Positions 32,805-41,225 of a DNA stretch of 64,000 nt are shown piece by piece. The position numbers and the translations under genes are program-made. The notes beneath the pieces are model-generated. The model was given only the letters and a program-made list of their open reading frames with translations. It was not told the DNA's origin and searched no databases. Position 1 is the stretch's first letter, and each line of letters begins with the position of its first letter. Source of the stretch: Vulcanimicrobiota bacterium (lineage in GTDB: Bacteria > Vulcanimicrobiota > Vulcanimicrobiia > Eremiobacterales > Eremiobacteraceae); NCBI GenBank assembly GCA_013290125.1, contig JABCYQ010000006.1, positions 51,001 through 115,000 on the forward strand. Reading direction: 5' to 3'.

Positions 32805-33530
32805 TTGCCGATCCGGCTCAACAAATTCTTGGCTCAAGCGGGGGTGGCATCGCGCCGCGCTGCCGATACGCTGATAGAAGAAGGCCACGTTTCGGTGAAC
32901 GGTGCGGCGGCGCAGGTCGGCACGCTGATAGATCCCGCCCACGACGATGTGCGTGTCGCGGGCAAACGCGTGGTGAAGCCGGATGCCCCACACCTCACGA
33001 TCGTCTTGCACAAGCCTGTCGGCGTCTTCACGACGATGAGCGACGAGCGCGGCCGGCGGTCTGTCGCAGATCTGTTGCCGCGAGGGCGGCGACTGTTTCC
33101 GGTGGGCAGGCTCGATGCCGAATCAACTGGTGTGCTGCTGTGCACGACCGATGGCGAGCTCGCGCAGGCGCTGCTTCATCCATCGCATGAAGTGGAGAAA
33201 CGCTACAAGGTGACCGTTGCAAACGAACCGCCACCGGCAAGCCTGACGCGGCTTGGCGCTACGGCCTCTCGGCGCAACGCGAACGGCACGCACACATTTT
33301 TCATCACGTTGCGCGAAGGCAAAAATCGTCAAGTCCGACGCATGTGTGCCAACGAAGGATTGCGGGTCATCGCGCTTGCGCGGGTCTCGTTCGGCCCGAT
33401 CGCGCTTGGTGTGGTGAAACCCGGCAAGTGGCGGCCGCTGACCGCAGCCGAACGCGCCGCGCTGGATAAACTGAGAAAAGCGGTGCAAAATTCTGAAGGG
33501 GCCGACGCTAGTCGGCCCAGGCCGACGTAA
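32805..33530 (+). CDS. 16S/23S rRNA pseudouridine synthase, RsuA/RluB family
   Basis: 241 residues from TTG. An S4 RNA-binding domain (RLNKFLAQAGVASRRAAD, residues 3-60) precedes the catalytic domain, with the aspartate in GRLDAESTGVLL and the family features LHKPVGVFTT and EKRYKV. The GKNRQVRRM motif fits RluB/RsuA. The last ~12 residues (EGADASRPRPT) are translated from a family A repeat at 33493-33530, replacing the normal C terminus. Whether the target is 16S or 23S rRNA cannot be decided. Confidence 0.92.
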   Translation: MPIRLNKFLAQAGVASRRAADTLIEEGHVSVNGAAAQVGTLIDPAHDDVRVAGKRVVKPDAPHLTIVLHKPVGVFTTMSDERGRRSVADLLPRGRRLFPVGRLDAESTGVLLCTTDGELAQALLHPSHEVEKRYKVTVANEPPPASLTRLGATASRRNANGTHTFFITLREGKNRQVRRMCANEGLRVIALARVSFGPIALGVVKPGKWRPLTAAERAALDKLRKAVQNSEGADASRPRPT

Positions 33531-33556
33531 CGTGGGCCGACTAGCGTCGGCCACTT
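33493..33556. repeat. Family A palindromes overlapping the 3' end of the pseudouridine synthase gene
   Basis: CTGAAGGGGCCGAC-GCTA-GTCGGCCCA and a second inverted unit GGGCCGAC-TAGC-GTCGGCC. The first unit is translated as EGADASRP in the same frame as at 511-534. A family B half-copy follows at about 33566-33577. Confidence 0.85.
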
Positions 33557-33604
33557 CCGGTAAGTAGAGGTCCGCCCCACATCATCTCCAAAGGCTCGCG
33601 CGAT

Positions 33605-33970
33605 ATGGTCGTGCGAGGCATCCGCGGCGCCATCACCGCCGCGAAGAATGAACGCGGCGCGATTCTCGACGCCACAGCGCGGCTGTTGGCTGAGATAGTG
33701 CGCGCGAACGATCTGGCGCCGGACATGGTGGCAGCCGCGTTCTTCACGACGAGCGCCGATCTCAACGCCGCGTATCCGGCGGAGGCTGCTCGCGCGCGTG
33801 GTTGGACGCACGTGCCGCTACTCTGCAGCCACGAGATGGACGTGCCCGGAGGTCTCGCCGCATGCGTCCGCGTGCTCGTTCTTTTCAACACCGATCGCAC
33901 GCCCGAAGACATAAGACACATCTATTTGGATGGCGCCGCGGCGCTCCGGCCGGATTTGCGCAGTATTTAG
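33605..33970 (+). CDS. aroH: Chorismate mutase, AroH type
   Basis: 121 residues, the usual length for the trimeric AroH class. All active-site residues of the family are seen: Arg7 in VRGIRGAI, Cys74 and Glu77 in LLCSHEMDV, Arg89 in CVRVL, Tyr107 in HIYLDGA, and the ending LRPDL. It converts chorismate to prephenate. It heads a three-gene aromatic amino-acid cluster (mutase, DAHP synthase, prephenate dehydrogenase) in which the genes are 14 bases apart or overlap. Confidence 0.96.
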   Translation: MVVRGIRGAITAAKNERGAILDATARLLAEIVRANDLAPDMVAAAFFTTSADLNAAYPAEAARARGWTHVPLLCSHEMDVPGGLAACVRVLVLFNTDRTPEDIRHIYLDGAAALRPDLRSI

Positions 33971-33984
33971 CCAATGCAGGCACC

Positions 33985-35031
33985 ATGATCGTCGTCATCA
34001 AGCGCGGCGCTAGCGCGGCAGAAGCCAGTTCGGTCGTCGACAAGATCAAGGCGATGGGCTTCGACGTGAACGTGTCGCAAGGCGCCGAACGTCTGATCAT
34101 CGGCGTGCTCGGCGTGCGCGAGAACAAGGACGTGCTCGCGGCGCAGCTCGCCAGCCTGGCGGGCGTCGAGCGCGTCATGCCGGTGAGCAAGTCCTACAAA
34201 TTGGTGAGCCGCGAAGGCGCGCATGCCGACACGATCGTGCGACTTCCCAATGGCGCCGAGTTCGGCAACGGCACGGTCCACGTGATCGCGGGTCCATGCA
34301 CGGTCGAAGGTAGAACCATGCTCTTGGAAACAGCAGCGTGGGTCAAGTCGTGCGGCGCGACCATGCTTCGCGGCGGCGCATTCAAACCGAGCACGTCGCC
34401 GTATTCATTTCAAGGCATGGGTAAGGAAGGGTTAGAGATTCTGGCGGAGGCGCGCGCGCTCACCGGGCTGCCCGTCGTCACCGAAGTGCTCGATCCGCGC
34501 GACGTGCCGGATGTGGAGAAGAACGCCGACATCCTCCAGATCGGCGCGCGCAACATGGCGAACTTCCAACTGCTCAAGGAAGTCGCGAAATCGCGCAAGC
34601 CGGTGATGCTCAAGCGCGGCCTCTCGGCCACGATTGAAGAGTGGCTGCTCGCGGCAGAATACATCTACGCGGGCGGCAACCACGACGTGATCATGTGCGA
34701 GCGCGGCATCCGCACGTTTGAGACGGCGACGCGCAACACGCTCGACCTCAATGCCGTACCGCTCGTCAAGCAGTTAAGCCACCTGCCTGTGGTCGTGGAT
34801 CCAAGTCATGCGACGGGTAAATGGGAACTCGTCACCCCGATGGCGCGGGCGGCGGTCGCAGCCGGTGCGGACGGTTTGATGATCGAGGTCCATCCGCGAC
34901 CGAGCGAAGCGCTCAAAGACGGATTCGAATCGCTGACATTCGCGAAGTTCGCCCTGCTCATGGACGCGGTGCGGCCGGTCGCGCGGGCGGTCGGCAAGCC
35001 GGTCGCTTCCGATGCGCGAGCGTCAGTCTAA
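33985..35031 (+). CDS. aroF: 3-deoxy-7-phosphoheptulonate (DAHP) synthase
   Basis: 348 residues from ATG at 33985. Residues 1-75 form the ferredoxin-like regulatory domain found in the bacterial type I beta DAHP synthases. The TIM barrel then has [39 protein letters not shown] and [11 protein letters not shown] with metal and phosphate ligands. The enzyme joins phosphoenolpyruvate and erythrose 4-phosphate at the entry of the shikimate pathway. The regulatory domain in related enzymes senses aromatic products, and AroH-type mutases can associate with such domains. Its stop overlaps the next start by about 20 bases. Confidence 0.96.
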   Translation: MIVVIKRGASAAEASSVVDKIKAMGFDVNVSQGAERLIIGVLGVRENKDVLAAQLASLAGVERVMPVSKSYKLVSREGAHADTIVRLPNGAEFGNGTVHVIAGPCTVEGRTMLLETAAWVKSCGATMLRGGAFKPSTSPYSFQGMGKEGLEILAEARALTGLPVVTEVLDPRDVPDVEKNADILQIGARNMANFQLLKEVAKSRKPVMLKRGLSATIEEWLLAAEYIYAGGNHDVIMCERGIRTFETATRNTLDLNAVPLVKQLSHLPVVVDPSHATGKWELVTPMARAAVAAGADGLMIEVHPRPSEALKDGFESLTFAKFALLMDAVRPVARAVGKPVASDARASV

Positions 35032-35881
35032 GCGCATAGCGATTCTCGGCACCGGGCTCATCGGCGCTTCGATCGGCTTTGCTGCTCGCGCCGCCGGAGC
35101 CACAGTCGAAGGTTGGGATCCGGACAGGCGAGCGCTTCGAACCGCGAAGCGTCGCGGCGCGATAGACCGTAGCGCGAAGTCGCTCGCGGCGGCCGTCGCG
35201 GATAAGGCGATCGTCGTGCTCGCCGCTCCGCTCGACGAAATCCTTAAACAGTTGCCGGAGGTGTTCGCGCACGCAGAGCCCGGTGCGCTGATCATCGACT
35301 GCGCCGGGGTGAAAGTTCCAGTCGTGCGTCAGGCGGTTCGCATGCTGAAACGCTGGCCCACGGTCCGGTTTGTCGTCGGGCACCCAATCGCCGGAAGCGA
35401 GCGCTCTGGCCCGGCTGCGGCAGACGCTAGGTTATTGAAGCGACGCGTTTTCGCGTTGTACGCGCCGCCTCAGCCTGGACGAGCAAGCGCCTGGACCGCC
35501 GCGACGCGCTTTGCGCGTCTGCTCGGGATGGAGCCGGTACGCACGGATCCGCAATCGCACGATCGAGCAGTAGCCGCGCTGAGCGCGTTGCCCCAATTAG
35601 CCGCGACCGCTCTGGCGCTAGCGGTTGCGCCCCACGCACCGCGATCGTGGGCGAGGATCGCGGGCCCGGGCTACCGCGATACCACGCGGCTAGCGTCATC
35701 GCGCTTTCTCGTGTGGCGGGCGGGATTGGAGGCAAACCGGACGCAGGTCTTGCGTTCCGTTGCGCGACTTGCCAAGCAAGTGCACGGTATCGAAACCGCG
35801 CTGCGGAGAAGCGACTGGCGCACATTAATGCGAATCTTTTCCGGCGCGGCCAAAGCACGGCGGCGGGTATACAAAGGATGA
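35012..35881 (+). CDS. tyrA: Prephenate dehydrogenase
   Basis: 289 residues from ATG, overlapping the DAHP synthase gene. The NAD-binding motif GTGLIG (13-18) lies at the N terminus, followed by GHPIAGSERSGP and the helical domain with DPQSHDRAVAALSALPQL and GPGYRDTTRLASS, typical of TyrA. It oxidises prephenate (or arogenate) toward tyrosine. Its position after the mutase completes a chorismate-to-tyrosine branch in one operon. The C terminus is basic (AAKARRRVYKG). Confidence 0.93.
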   Translation: MRERQSKRIAILGTGLIGASIGFAARAAGATVEGWDPDRRALRTAKRRGAIDRSAKSLAAAVADKAIVVLAAPLDEILKQLPEVFAHAEPGALIIDCAGVKVPVVRQAVRMLKRWPTVRFVVGHPIAGSERSGPAAADARLLKRRVFALYAPPQPGRASAWTAATRFARLLGMEPVRTDPQSHDRAVAALSALPQLAATALALAVAPHAPRSWARIAGPGYRDTTRLASSRFLVWRAGLEANRTQVLRSVARLAKQVHGIETALRRSDWRTLMRIFSGAAKARRRVYKG

Positions 35882-36015
35882 CCGCGAAGCGTTTGTGAGA
35901 CGACTCGCACACCTGCTCGCGTATCTATAGGTAGTGCCGACGCCCGCCAGGCGGTTGCGGCACCGAAGTGGCCGGGAATACCTCCCCCACGTAAGCCTTC
36001 ACGGTGAGGAGACAC

Positions 36016-37665
36016 ATGCGACAAATACAGCGCGCCCTTGCGGCGGCCTTAGGCAGCATCGCTCTGCTAGCGGGCCTCGCCGCCGCCTCTAGCGCAGACA
36101 CCCCTTCATATTACTATCCGCCAAAATTTGCTCCAAACGGCCAGGTTCGGCCGATCTATCCCGATACCGCACGCGCGGCCCGTGAAACGGGCGTCGTCAA
36201 GATCAAGGTACTGGTCGGCGCGAACGGCCTTCCGAAAAGTTTCACCATATTCCAATCTTCGGGCCACAAAGATCTAGATGCGGCGGTGCTGGCCGCGTGT
36301 AAAGCGTCGAAGTACACTCCAGCTATGAAGGGCTCAACGCCCATGACCGCATTCTACGACGTCAGTTACAAGTTCGATCTGCAAGGTGTCGAAGAGAACG
36401 CCGGCAGCATCGGCGACTTGCAATCGGTGGTGGACGCAAGTCCCCGCAACTCGTCGGCGCGCGTGCAGCTCGCTGACCTGCTGCAGATGCAGCAGCCGCC
36501 GGATTACGCCCACGCCGAAGCCACGTTGCGCGCCGGCACCTCGCTGGATCCGTCCAACGCGAACCTCTGGTCGCGGCTCGGACTTGCGTACTATAACGAC
36601 GGCATCGCGGCCAAGACGGATGATACGAAGTTCAAAAGCTCCGTGGATGCGTTCGACAAAGCGCTCGAGATCAATCCGAACAGCGATCTAGCGAAGACGG
36701 CGGCTGCGGCGTATTTCCGCTACGCCTTCGATCAGCAAGGTCTCGGTCAGGCGGCGGTGGCCTTGCCGTACGCGCAGAAAGCGGCGAGGATCGATCCGAA
36801 GCAGTCGGTCTACCGCATGCAAGTCGGTGAAGACGAGATCTCTCTCGGCCAGTGGCAGTCCGCTCTTTCCGACTTGACGGCCGCATCGGCGCTCGACGAT
36901 CATAAAACCCCGTTCGTCACCGCGCGCTTGCTCTCCGAGCTTGGCAACGCACAGATACAATCGGGCGATAAGACCAGTGGCCTGGCCAATATCGAAAAGG
37001 CCAAATCGGTTTCGCCGAGCAGTCCGTTCCCGTATCAGGTCGAGTACAGTTACTACGTCCAGCAGGGCCAGTACACCCAGGCTCTCGGGCCGCTGCAGCA
37101 ACTCATCTCGATTCAACCCAATGACCCGCAGTGGGAGAGCGCGCTCGGCGACACCTACATCAATATGTCGAATTGGACTGCTGCCCAGGCTGCATACGCG
37201 AAGGCATTGGCGCTGAGTCCGCAATCGGGCGACGCGCAGTTGGGCATCGCGAAAGTCGCAGCAGCCCAAGGTAAGACAGACCAGATCCAGGCGGCGCTGG
37301 ACGCCGCCACCAAGGCGTCGCCCGCGAACGCCTCCTACTACAACACCGTGATCGCGAACATGCTATTGAACGCGAGCAAGGACAAAAACGACTACTCGGC
37401 AGATGCGCTCAAGTACGCCAAAGCCGGGACCGTGGCAGATCCGAACAACGCGAACGCGTGGGAGTCATATGCCATCGCGTGCGCGGATCAGCACCAGAAA
37501 GACAACGCGAACGACGCGCTGCATAAGGCGTATGCCATATTCAAGGCGCAGAACAACACGGCGGGCATCACCCAAGTCGTCAACTACTACAAGACCATCA
37601 ACGGCACGGATATGCCCGGCGTCGATCACACCGACGCGACTAATCGCGCGTCGGGGCCAGGGTAG
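36016..37665 (+). CDS. Exported TonB_C-like domain protein with TPR repeats
   Basis: 549 residues from ATG at 36016, which has GAGGAG 5 bases before it. A signal peptide (LAAALGSIALLAGLAAASSA) is followed by a TonB C-terminal-like domain (residues ~40-120: ARAARETGVVKIKVLVGANG, SSGHKDLDAAVLAACKASKYTPA). At least seven tetratricopeptide-like units run to the end. TonB_C at the N terminus of a soluble TPR protein is an uncommon order. Located just upstream of exbB-exbD-exbD-tonB, it may be a periplasmic scaffold for the Ton system. A stem at 37664-37687 overlaps the stop codon. Confidence 0.8.
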   Translation: MRQIQRALAAALGSIALLAGLAAASSADTPSYYYPPKFAPNGQVRPIYPDTARAARETGVVKIKVLVGANGLPKSFTIFQSSGHKDLDAAVLAACKASKYTPAMKGSTPMTAFYDVSYKFDLQGVEENAGSIGDLQSVVDASPRNSSARVQLADLLQMQQPPDYAHAEATLRAGTSLDPSNANLWSRLGLAYYNDGIAAKTDDTKFKSSVDAFDKALEINPNSDLAKTAAAAYFRYAFDQQGLGQAAVALPYAQKAARIDPKQSVYRMQVGEDEISLGQWQSALSDLTAASALDDHKTPFVTARLLSELGNAQIQSGDKTSGLANIEKAKSVSPSSPFPYQVEYSYYVQQGQYTQALGPLQQLISIQPNDPQWESALGDTYINMSNWTAAQAAYAKALALSPQSGDAQLGIAKVAAAQGKTDQIQAALDAATKASPANASYYNTVIANMLLNASKDKNDYSADALKYAKAGTVADPNNANAWESYAIACADQHQKDNANDALHKAYAIFKAQNNTAGITQVVNYYKTINGTDMPGVDHTDATNRASGPG

Positions 37666-37687
37666 TGCGGCGGCCACGCGCCGCACT
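37664..37687 (+). terminator. Hairpin at the end of the TPR gene
   Basis: AGTGCGGCG-N6-CGCCGCACT, a 9-base perfect stem beginning in the stop codon. The following sequence is only moderately T-rich, so it may be a partial terminator or 3' stabiliser. A second small stem CGGGCT-CCG-AGCCCG lies near 37783-37797 in the same gap. Confidence 0.5.
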
Positions 37688-37884
37688 GCTGTTCGGTTTC
37701 GTCGGCTGAAAATCGTTATAGAAAGCCTACGAATCGTGGTAGGAGACTAACGTTGAGCCGTGTAAACCCGGGCGGCACAAATCGGACGGGCTCCGAGCCC
37801 GCCTTCTGTGTTATTGCGTTTTCTTATCTGCCGGCGTCGCCGTCGCTTCAAGCCAAATCGGCATAAGGGGTACGAGAGTCTATT

Positions 37885-38622
37885 ATGGATAGCAGCAATC
37901 CGATATCCGCCTTCTACGATTTTCTCAATCACGGCGGCCCGGCCATGTGGGCCCTGCTCGTGCTCTCAGTGCTCTCGGTCGGCATCGTCTTCGAGCGGCT
38001 GTTCTTCTTCTCGAAGCAGCACTCGAACCCGAGCCAACTGTTGCGCGACATCGGCGACCGCGTCTCGAAAGACGACATCAAGGGCGCCATCGCGGTCTGC
38101 GATCGCGAGCGCGGCATGTTGCCGAAGATCCTGCAGTTCGGTCTGTTCCGCCACGAGAAGAGCCGCGCGGATATCTCCGACGCGCTTTCGATCGCGCTGC
38201 TCGAACAGCTGAACACACTTGAAGCGAACCTCTCGATCATCGGCACGGTGGCCGTCATCGCGCCGTTCGTCGGACTTTTCGGAACGGTGCTCGGCATCAT
38301 CCGCGCGTTCAACGACATCGCGCTCAAAGGCAACTCAACGCCGGCCGTCGTGGCGGCAGGCGTTTCGGAAGCCCTCGTCACCACCGCAGCCGGCTTGGCC
38401 GTCGCGGTCGTCGCCGTGATCTTCTTCAACTACTTCAAGTCGCGCATCAAAGCGTACAATCAGGAGATGATCGTCTCCGCCAACAAACTCGCCGAGATGC
38501 TGCACTTCCACAATTCCGGTGCGCCGATCCCGACTGAGCTGTACAGACCGACCGGCGCGTCCGCTCGCCCGAACTCAACGCCGGCGCCCTCGCCGAAACC
38601 TGCGGGACCGGGCACGAACTAG
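37885..38622 (+). CDS. exbB: ExbB/TolQ/MotA-family proton channel protein
   Basis: 245 residues. Three membrane helices are seen in the usual places: near residues 15-35, then around 115-140 (SIIGTVAVIAPFVGLFGTV, with the conserved GLFGTVLGI), and 160-185 (EALVTTAAGLAVAVVAVIFF). With ExbD it forms the inner-membrane, proton-driven motor that energises TonB. Gene order exbB-exbD-exbD-tonB with short gaps supports this. The C-terminal ~25 residues are Pro/Ala-rich and probably disordered. Confidence 0.94.
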   Translation: MDSSNPISAFYDFLNHGGPAMWALLVLSVLSVGIVFERLFFFSKQHSNPSQLLRDIGDRVSKDDIKGAIAVCDRERGMLPKILQFGLFRHEKSRADISDALSIALLEQLNTLEANLSIIGTVAVIAPFVGLFGTVLGIIRAFNDIALKGNSTPAVVAAGVSEALVTTAAGLAVAVVAVIFFNYFKSRIKAYNQEMIVSANKLAEMLHFHNSGAPIPTELYRPTGASARPNSTPAPSPKPAGPGTN

Positions 38623-38655
38623 TCCCGTACTGTCAGTCGGCAAGAGAGGCGCACC

Positions 38656-39093
38656 ATGGGCCTGACATCAGCGAAGCAAGACACCGATGTGATGGCGGAG
38701 ATCAACATCACGCCGTTCACCGATGTGCTGCTCGTGCTCCTCATCATCTTCATGATCCTCGCGGCGCTCGCGGCGCCGCCCGGATTCCAGAAGGAGCTGC
38801 CCAAGCACTCGCCGCCGCAGCCGCAGAATCCGAAGAACGTCCAGACACATCCGATCGACGTCGAAGTGAACGCGCACAACGTCGTGTACATCGACGGCCG
38901 CAGGACGAGCGAAGCGCGGATCTACGACGACATGGCGTCGGCGATCACCTATCACAAAGCGCACGCGGCGCAGGGCTATCTCACGCACATCGCGCTCACT
39001 GCCGACTCAGCCGCGAGCTACAACACCGTCATCAAAATCCTCGACGCCGCCCGCGAAGCAGGCGATGACGACGTCGGCTTCGTGACCGAATAA
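38656..39093 (+). CDS. exbD: ExbD/TolR-family protein 1
   Basis: 145 residues with GAGAGG upstream of the ATG. A short cytoplasmic N terminus (AEINITPFTDVLLVLLIIFM) holds the single membrane helix with the conserved aspartate in TPFTDVLLVLL that carries protons. The periplasmic domain follows (IDVEVNAHNVVYIDGR, KILDAAREAGDDDVGFVTE). It works with the adjacent ExbB. A second, similar exbD follows after 18 bases. Confidence 0.94.
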   Translation: MGLTSAKQDTDVMAEINITPFTDVLLVLLIIFMILAALAAPPGFQKELPKHSPPQPQNPKNVQTHPIDVEVNAHNVVYIDGRRTSEARIYDDMASAITYHKAHAAQGYLTHIALTADSAASYNTVIKILDAAREAGDDDVGFVTE

Positions 39094-39111
39094 GAACGGG
39101 AGAGGCGCAGC

Positions 39112-39540
39112 ATGTCGCTCATCGGCTCAGGGCCCGAAGAAGATGTCATGTCCACCATCAACATCACGCCGTTCACCGACGTGCTGTTGGTCTTGCTGAT
39201 CATCTTCATGATTCTCACCTCACTTTTGAAACCGCCGCCTGTGCCGCTTGCGAAGAACAAGATCAAAGTCGACAACTCGCCGCTCGTGATCATCATCAAT
39301 CCTCATGATGAAGTCCAGGTCGGCGCCGAGGTCATCGCAAAAGCCGACCTCCCGCAGAAGATGAAAGATCTCTTCGAGCAATTCCAATACTCGTCCAAGG
39401 GCGATCTCATCATCAAGGCGGCGCCCACCGCGAAGTATGGCACCGTGCTCACGCTGATGGCAGATGCGAAGGCCGCCGGATTCGACAAGTTCGGATTGGC
39501 GAACAAGATCATCGGCTCAGCTGACAACAACCAGAACTGA
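39112..39540 (+). CDS. exbD: ExbD/TolR-family protein 2
   Basis: 142 residues with GGAGAGG upstream. It has the same NITPFTDVLLVLLIIFMIL helix and aspartate as the preceding gene, and a periplasmic domain ending VLTLMADAKAAGFDKFGLAN. Two different ExbD chains beside one ExbB suggest a mixed ExbD dimer or two alternative motors, as in some bacteria with several Ton systems. Confidence 0.94.
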   Translation: MSLIGSGPEEDVMSTINITPFTDVLLVLLIIFMILTSLLKPPPVPLAKNKIKVDNSPLVIIINPHDEVQVGAEVIAKADLPQKMKDLFEQFQYSSKGDLIIKAAPTAKYGTVLTLMADAKAAGFDKFGLANKIIGSADNNQN

Positions 39541-39562
39541 CTTGGCGAAAGGATTCGCATAG

Positions 39563-40312
39563 GTGTCGATCTCAGCCGGCGGCCCGCAAACCGCAAAGCA
39601 AACGGTCCCGCCGCTTTTCACCAAGCGTGAAGCATACTCGGTCGGCATTCTATCGATCGCGTTCATCGCGTTCTCCGTCCTCGTGCACTTCGGTGTCGGC
39701 GGCTGGGCCGAGACGATGTTCCCGAAGTTCAAAGTGGAGACGACGCCGCCGCCGCAGATCGTGACCGTGCAGACCATGATCCACACGCCGCGGCCCACGC
39801 CGAAACCCACGCCCACGCCGCCGCCCACGCCCACACCGCCGCCGCCGAAGAACACGCCGCCGCCGGTGCACATCAAGCTCAACGTCGTGAAGCAGCTGCA
39901 AACGGATACCACCGGCGGGCCCGCTGAAGCGGCGTACACCCCGCCGCCCGTCGGCAACGAACAGGGCACGCCCACGGCAGTACCCACCGTAGCGCCCACG
40001 GCCGCTCCCACTGAGGCGCCGCCACAGGGTCCGATCGAAGCGACCGACGCCGCTTTCATCTATAAGGCCACGCCCGACTTCCCGCAAATCGCTCAGGATC
40101 AGGGCATTCAGGGCACCGCGGTTGTGCTCGTGACGATCGGTGTGGATGGCACCCTCGTGAGCGCCACCATCGACCAGTCCTCTGGAAATGCCTTATTGGA
40201 TAATTCAGCGCTTGCCGCAGCGCGCGCCAGCAAATATAAGCCGTACATGGTAAACGGCAAACCCGTGCAGCAACAATATAAAATCGTCTACGAATTCAAA
40301 CTAGACGGATAG
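39563..40312 (+). CDS. tonB: TonB-family energy transducer 1
   Basis: 249 residues from GTG. A cytoplasmic N terminus, one membrane helix (GILSIAFIAFSVLVHFGVG, about residues 32-50), a Pro/Thr-rich spacer (PTPKPTPTPPPTPTPPPP, residues ~75-95) and a C-terminal TonB domain (YKATPDFPQIAQDQGIQGTA, SSGNALLDNSALAAARASKY) match TonB. It links the ExbB/ExbD motor to outer-membrane receptors. A second TonB-like gene lies 0.9 kb downstream. The stop TAG overlaps the next start (TAGTG). Confidence 0.93.
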   Translation: MSISAGGPQTAKQTVPPLFTKREAYSVGILSIAFIAFSVLVHFGVGGWAETMFPKFKVETTPPPQIVTVQTMIHTPRPTPKPTPTPPPTPTPPPPKNTPPPVHIKLNVVKQLQTDTTGGPAEAAYTPPPVGNEQGTPTAVPTVAPTAAPTEAPPQGPIEATDAAFIYKATPDFPQIAQDQGIQGTAVVLVTIGVDGTLVSATIDQSSGNALLDNSALAAARASKYKPYMVNGKPVQQQYKIVYEFKLDG

Positions 40313-41151
40313 TGCGCACGATCCGGCGCAATTTCGGACGATTGATATTTACCGCGGTCGGCTTGAGCCTATTGGGCGCTGGCCCAGCGCCTGTGCACTC
40401 CGCCCCTGCCGCCCCGACGACCTATCTGACCTTCGACGGCAACTCCGCTGTCGTGGAGGTTCCGAGTAGTCACAATTTCAGCATCGGTTCGGCCGGACTT
40501 ACCGTCGCAGTGTGGATGCGGCCCGACAGCCTCACGTTTTCGAAGACCGACGGAAGCCTCCCATCGCAGCAGTACGTCCACTGGCTCGGCAAAGGGGTGA
40601 GCGGCGACGAAGAGTGGACGTTCCGGATGTACAGTCTCACGCGTCCAGGACCGCGCCAAAACCGCATTTCGTTCTACGTATTCAAAGCCTCAGGCGGCCG
40701 CGGTTGCGGGAGTTACTTCCAAGACCCGATCAAAGCGGGCGAATGGATGCAAGTCGTCGGTGTCATCGACCGCGCCGCAGCCACCGTGTCGATCTATAAG
40801 GACGGCCTGTTGCGGCACACCGATTCGTATGCGTCGCTTGACCCGGCTCCGCAACCCGGATCGGCTCCGCTCCGGATCGCCTCGAAGGAACTCACGAGTT
40901 ATTTGCACGGCGCGATAGGACCGATCATGATCTGGGATCGCCCGCTCGCCGGTTCCGACATCCGATCGCTCTTCGCGATGCACACCGCTCCGGCCAATGG
41001 TCTGGTCGCGCATTTCGCGATGAACGAAGGGGCGGGCGCGACGATCAGAGATTCCGTCGGCGGACTCGAGGGGACGATTAAAGGCGCGCGATGGGCGAGC
41101 GACGCCGCCCCGATCGGGAATTCGATCGGCACGAGCGGCGGCGGATGTTGA
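40312..41151 (+). CDS. Secreted LamG (concanavalin A-like) domain protein
   Basis: 279 residues from GTG, translationally coupled to tonB. A signal peptide (GRLIFTAVGLSLLGAGPAPVHSA) is followed by a LamG/pentraxin-type jelly roll (TYLTFDGNSAVVEVPSSHNF, VAVWMRPDSLTF, WMQVVGVIDRAAATVSIYKDG, GPIMIWDRPLAGSDIRSLF). Such domains bind glycans or act as spacers in surface proteins. Its place between two tonB genes suggests it presents or binds a polymer that is then imported. No catalytic residues seen. Confidence 0.85.
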   Translation: MRTIRRNFGRLIFTAVGLSLLGAGPAPVHSAPAAPTTYLTFDGNSAVVEVPSSHNFSIGSAGLTVAVWMRPDSLTFSKTDGSLPSQQYVHWLGKGVSGDEEWTFRMYSLTRPGPRQNRISFYVFKASGGRGCGSYFQDPIKAGEWMQVVGVIDRAAATVSIYKDGLLRHTDSYASLDPAPQPGSAPLRIASKELTSYLHGAIGPIMIWDRPLAGSDIRSLFAMHTAPANGLVAHFAMNEGAGATIRDSVGGLEGTIKGARWASDAAPIGNSIGTSGGGC

Positions 41152-41206
41152 GGCGGCCACTCCGGTAAGAGAAGCCGGCGTTCGGACTTGAACTTTTCCG
41201 CGACCA

Positions 41207-41225
41207 GATACGACGCACTCGTATC
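41207..41225 (+). promoter_or_regulatory. Inverted repeat abutting the second tonB start codon
   Basis: GATACGA-CGCAC-TCGTATC has 7-base perfect arms and ends directly at the ATG. It could be an operator or a hairpin that controls access of ribosomes. A TTGAAC hexamer lies at 41188-41193, but its spacing to TACGAC is short. Confidence 0.4.
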
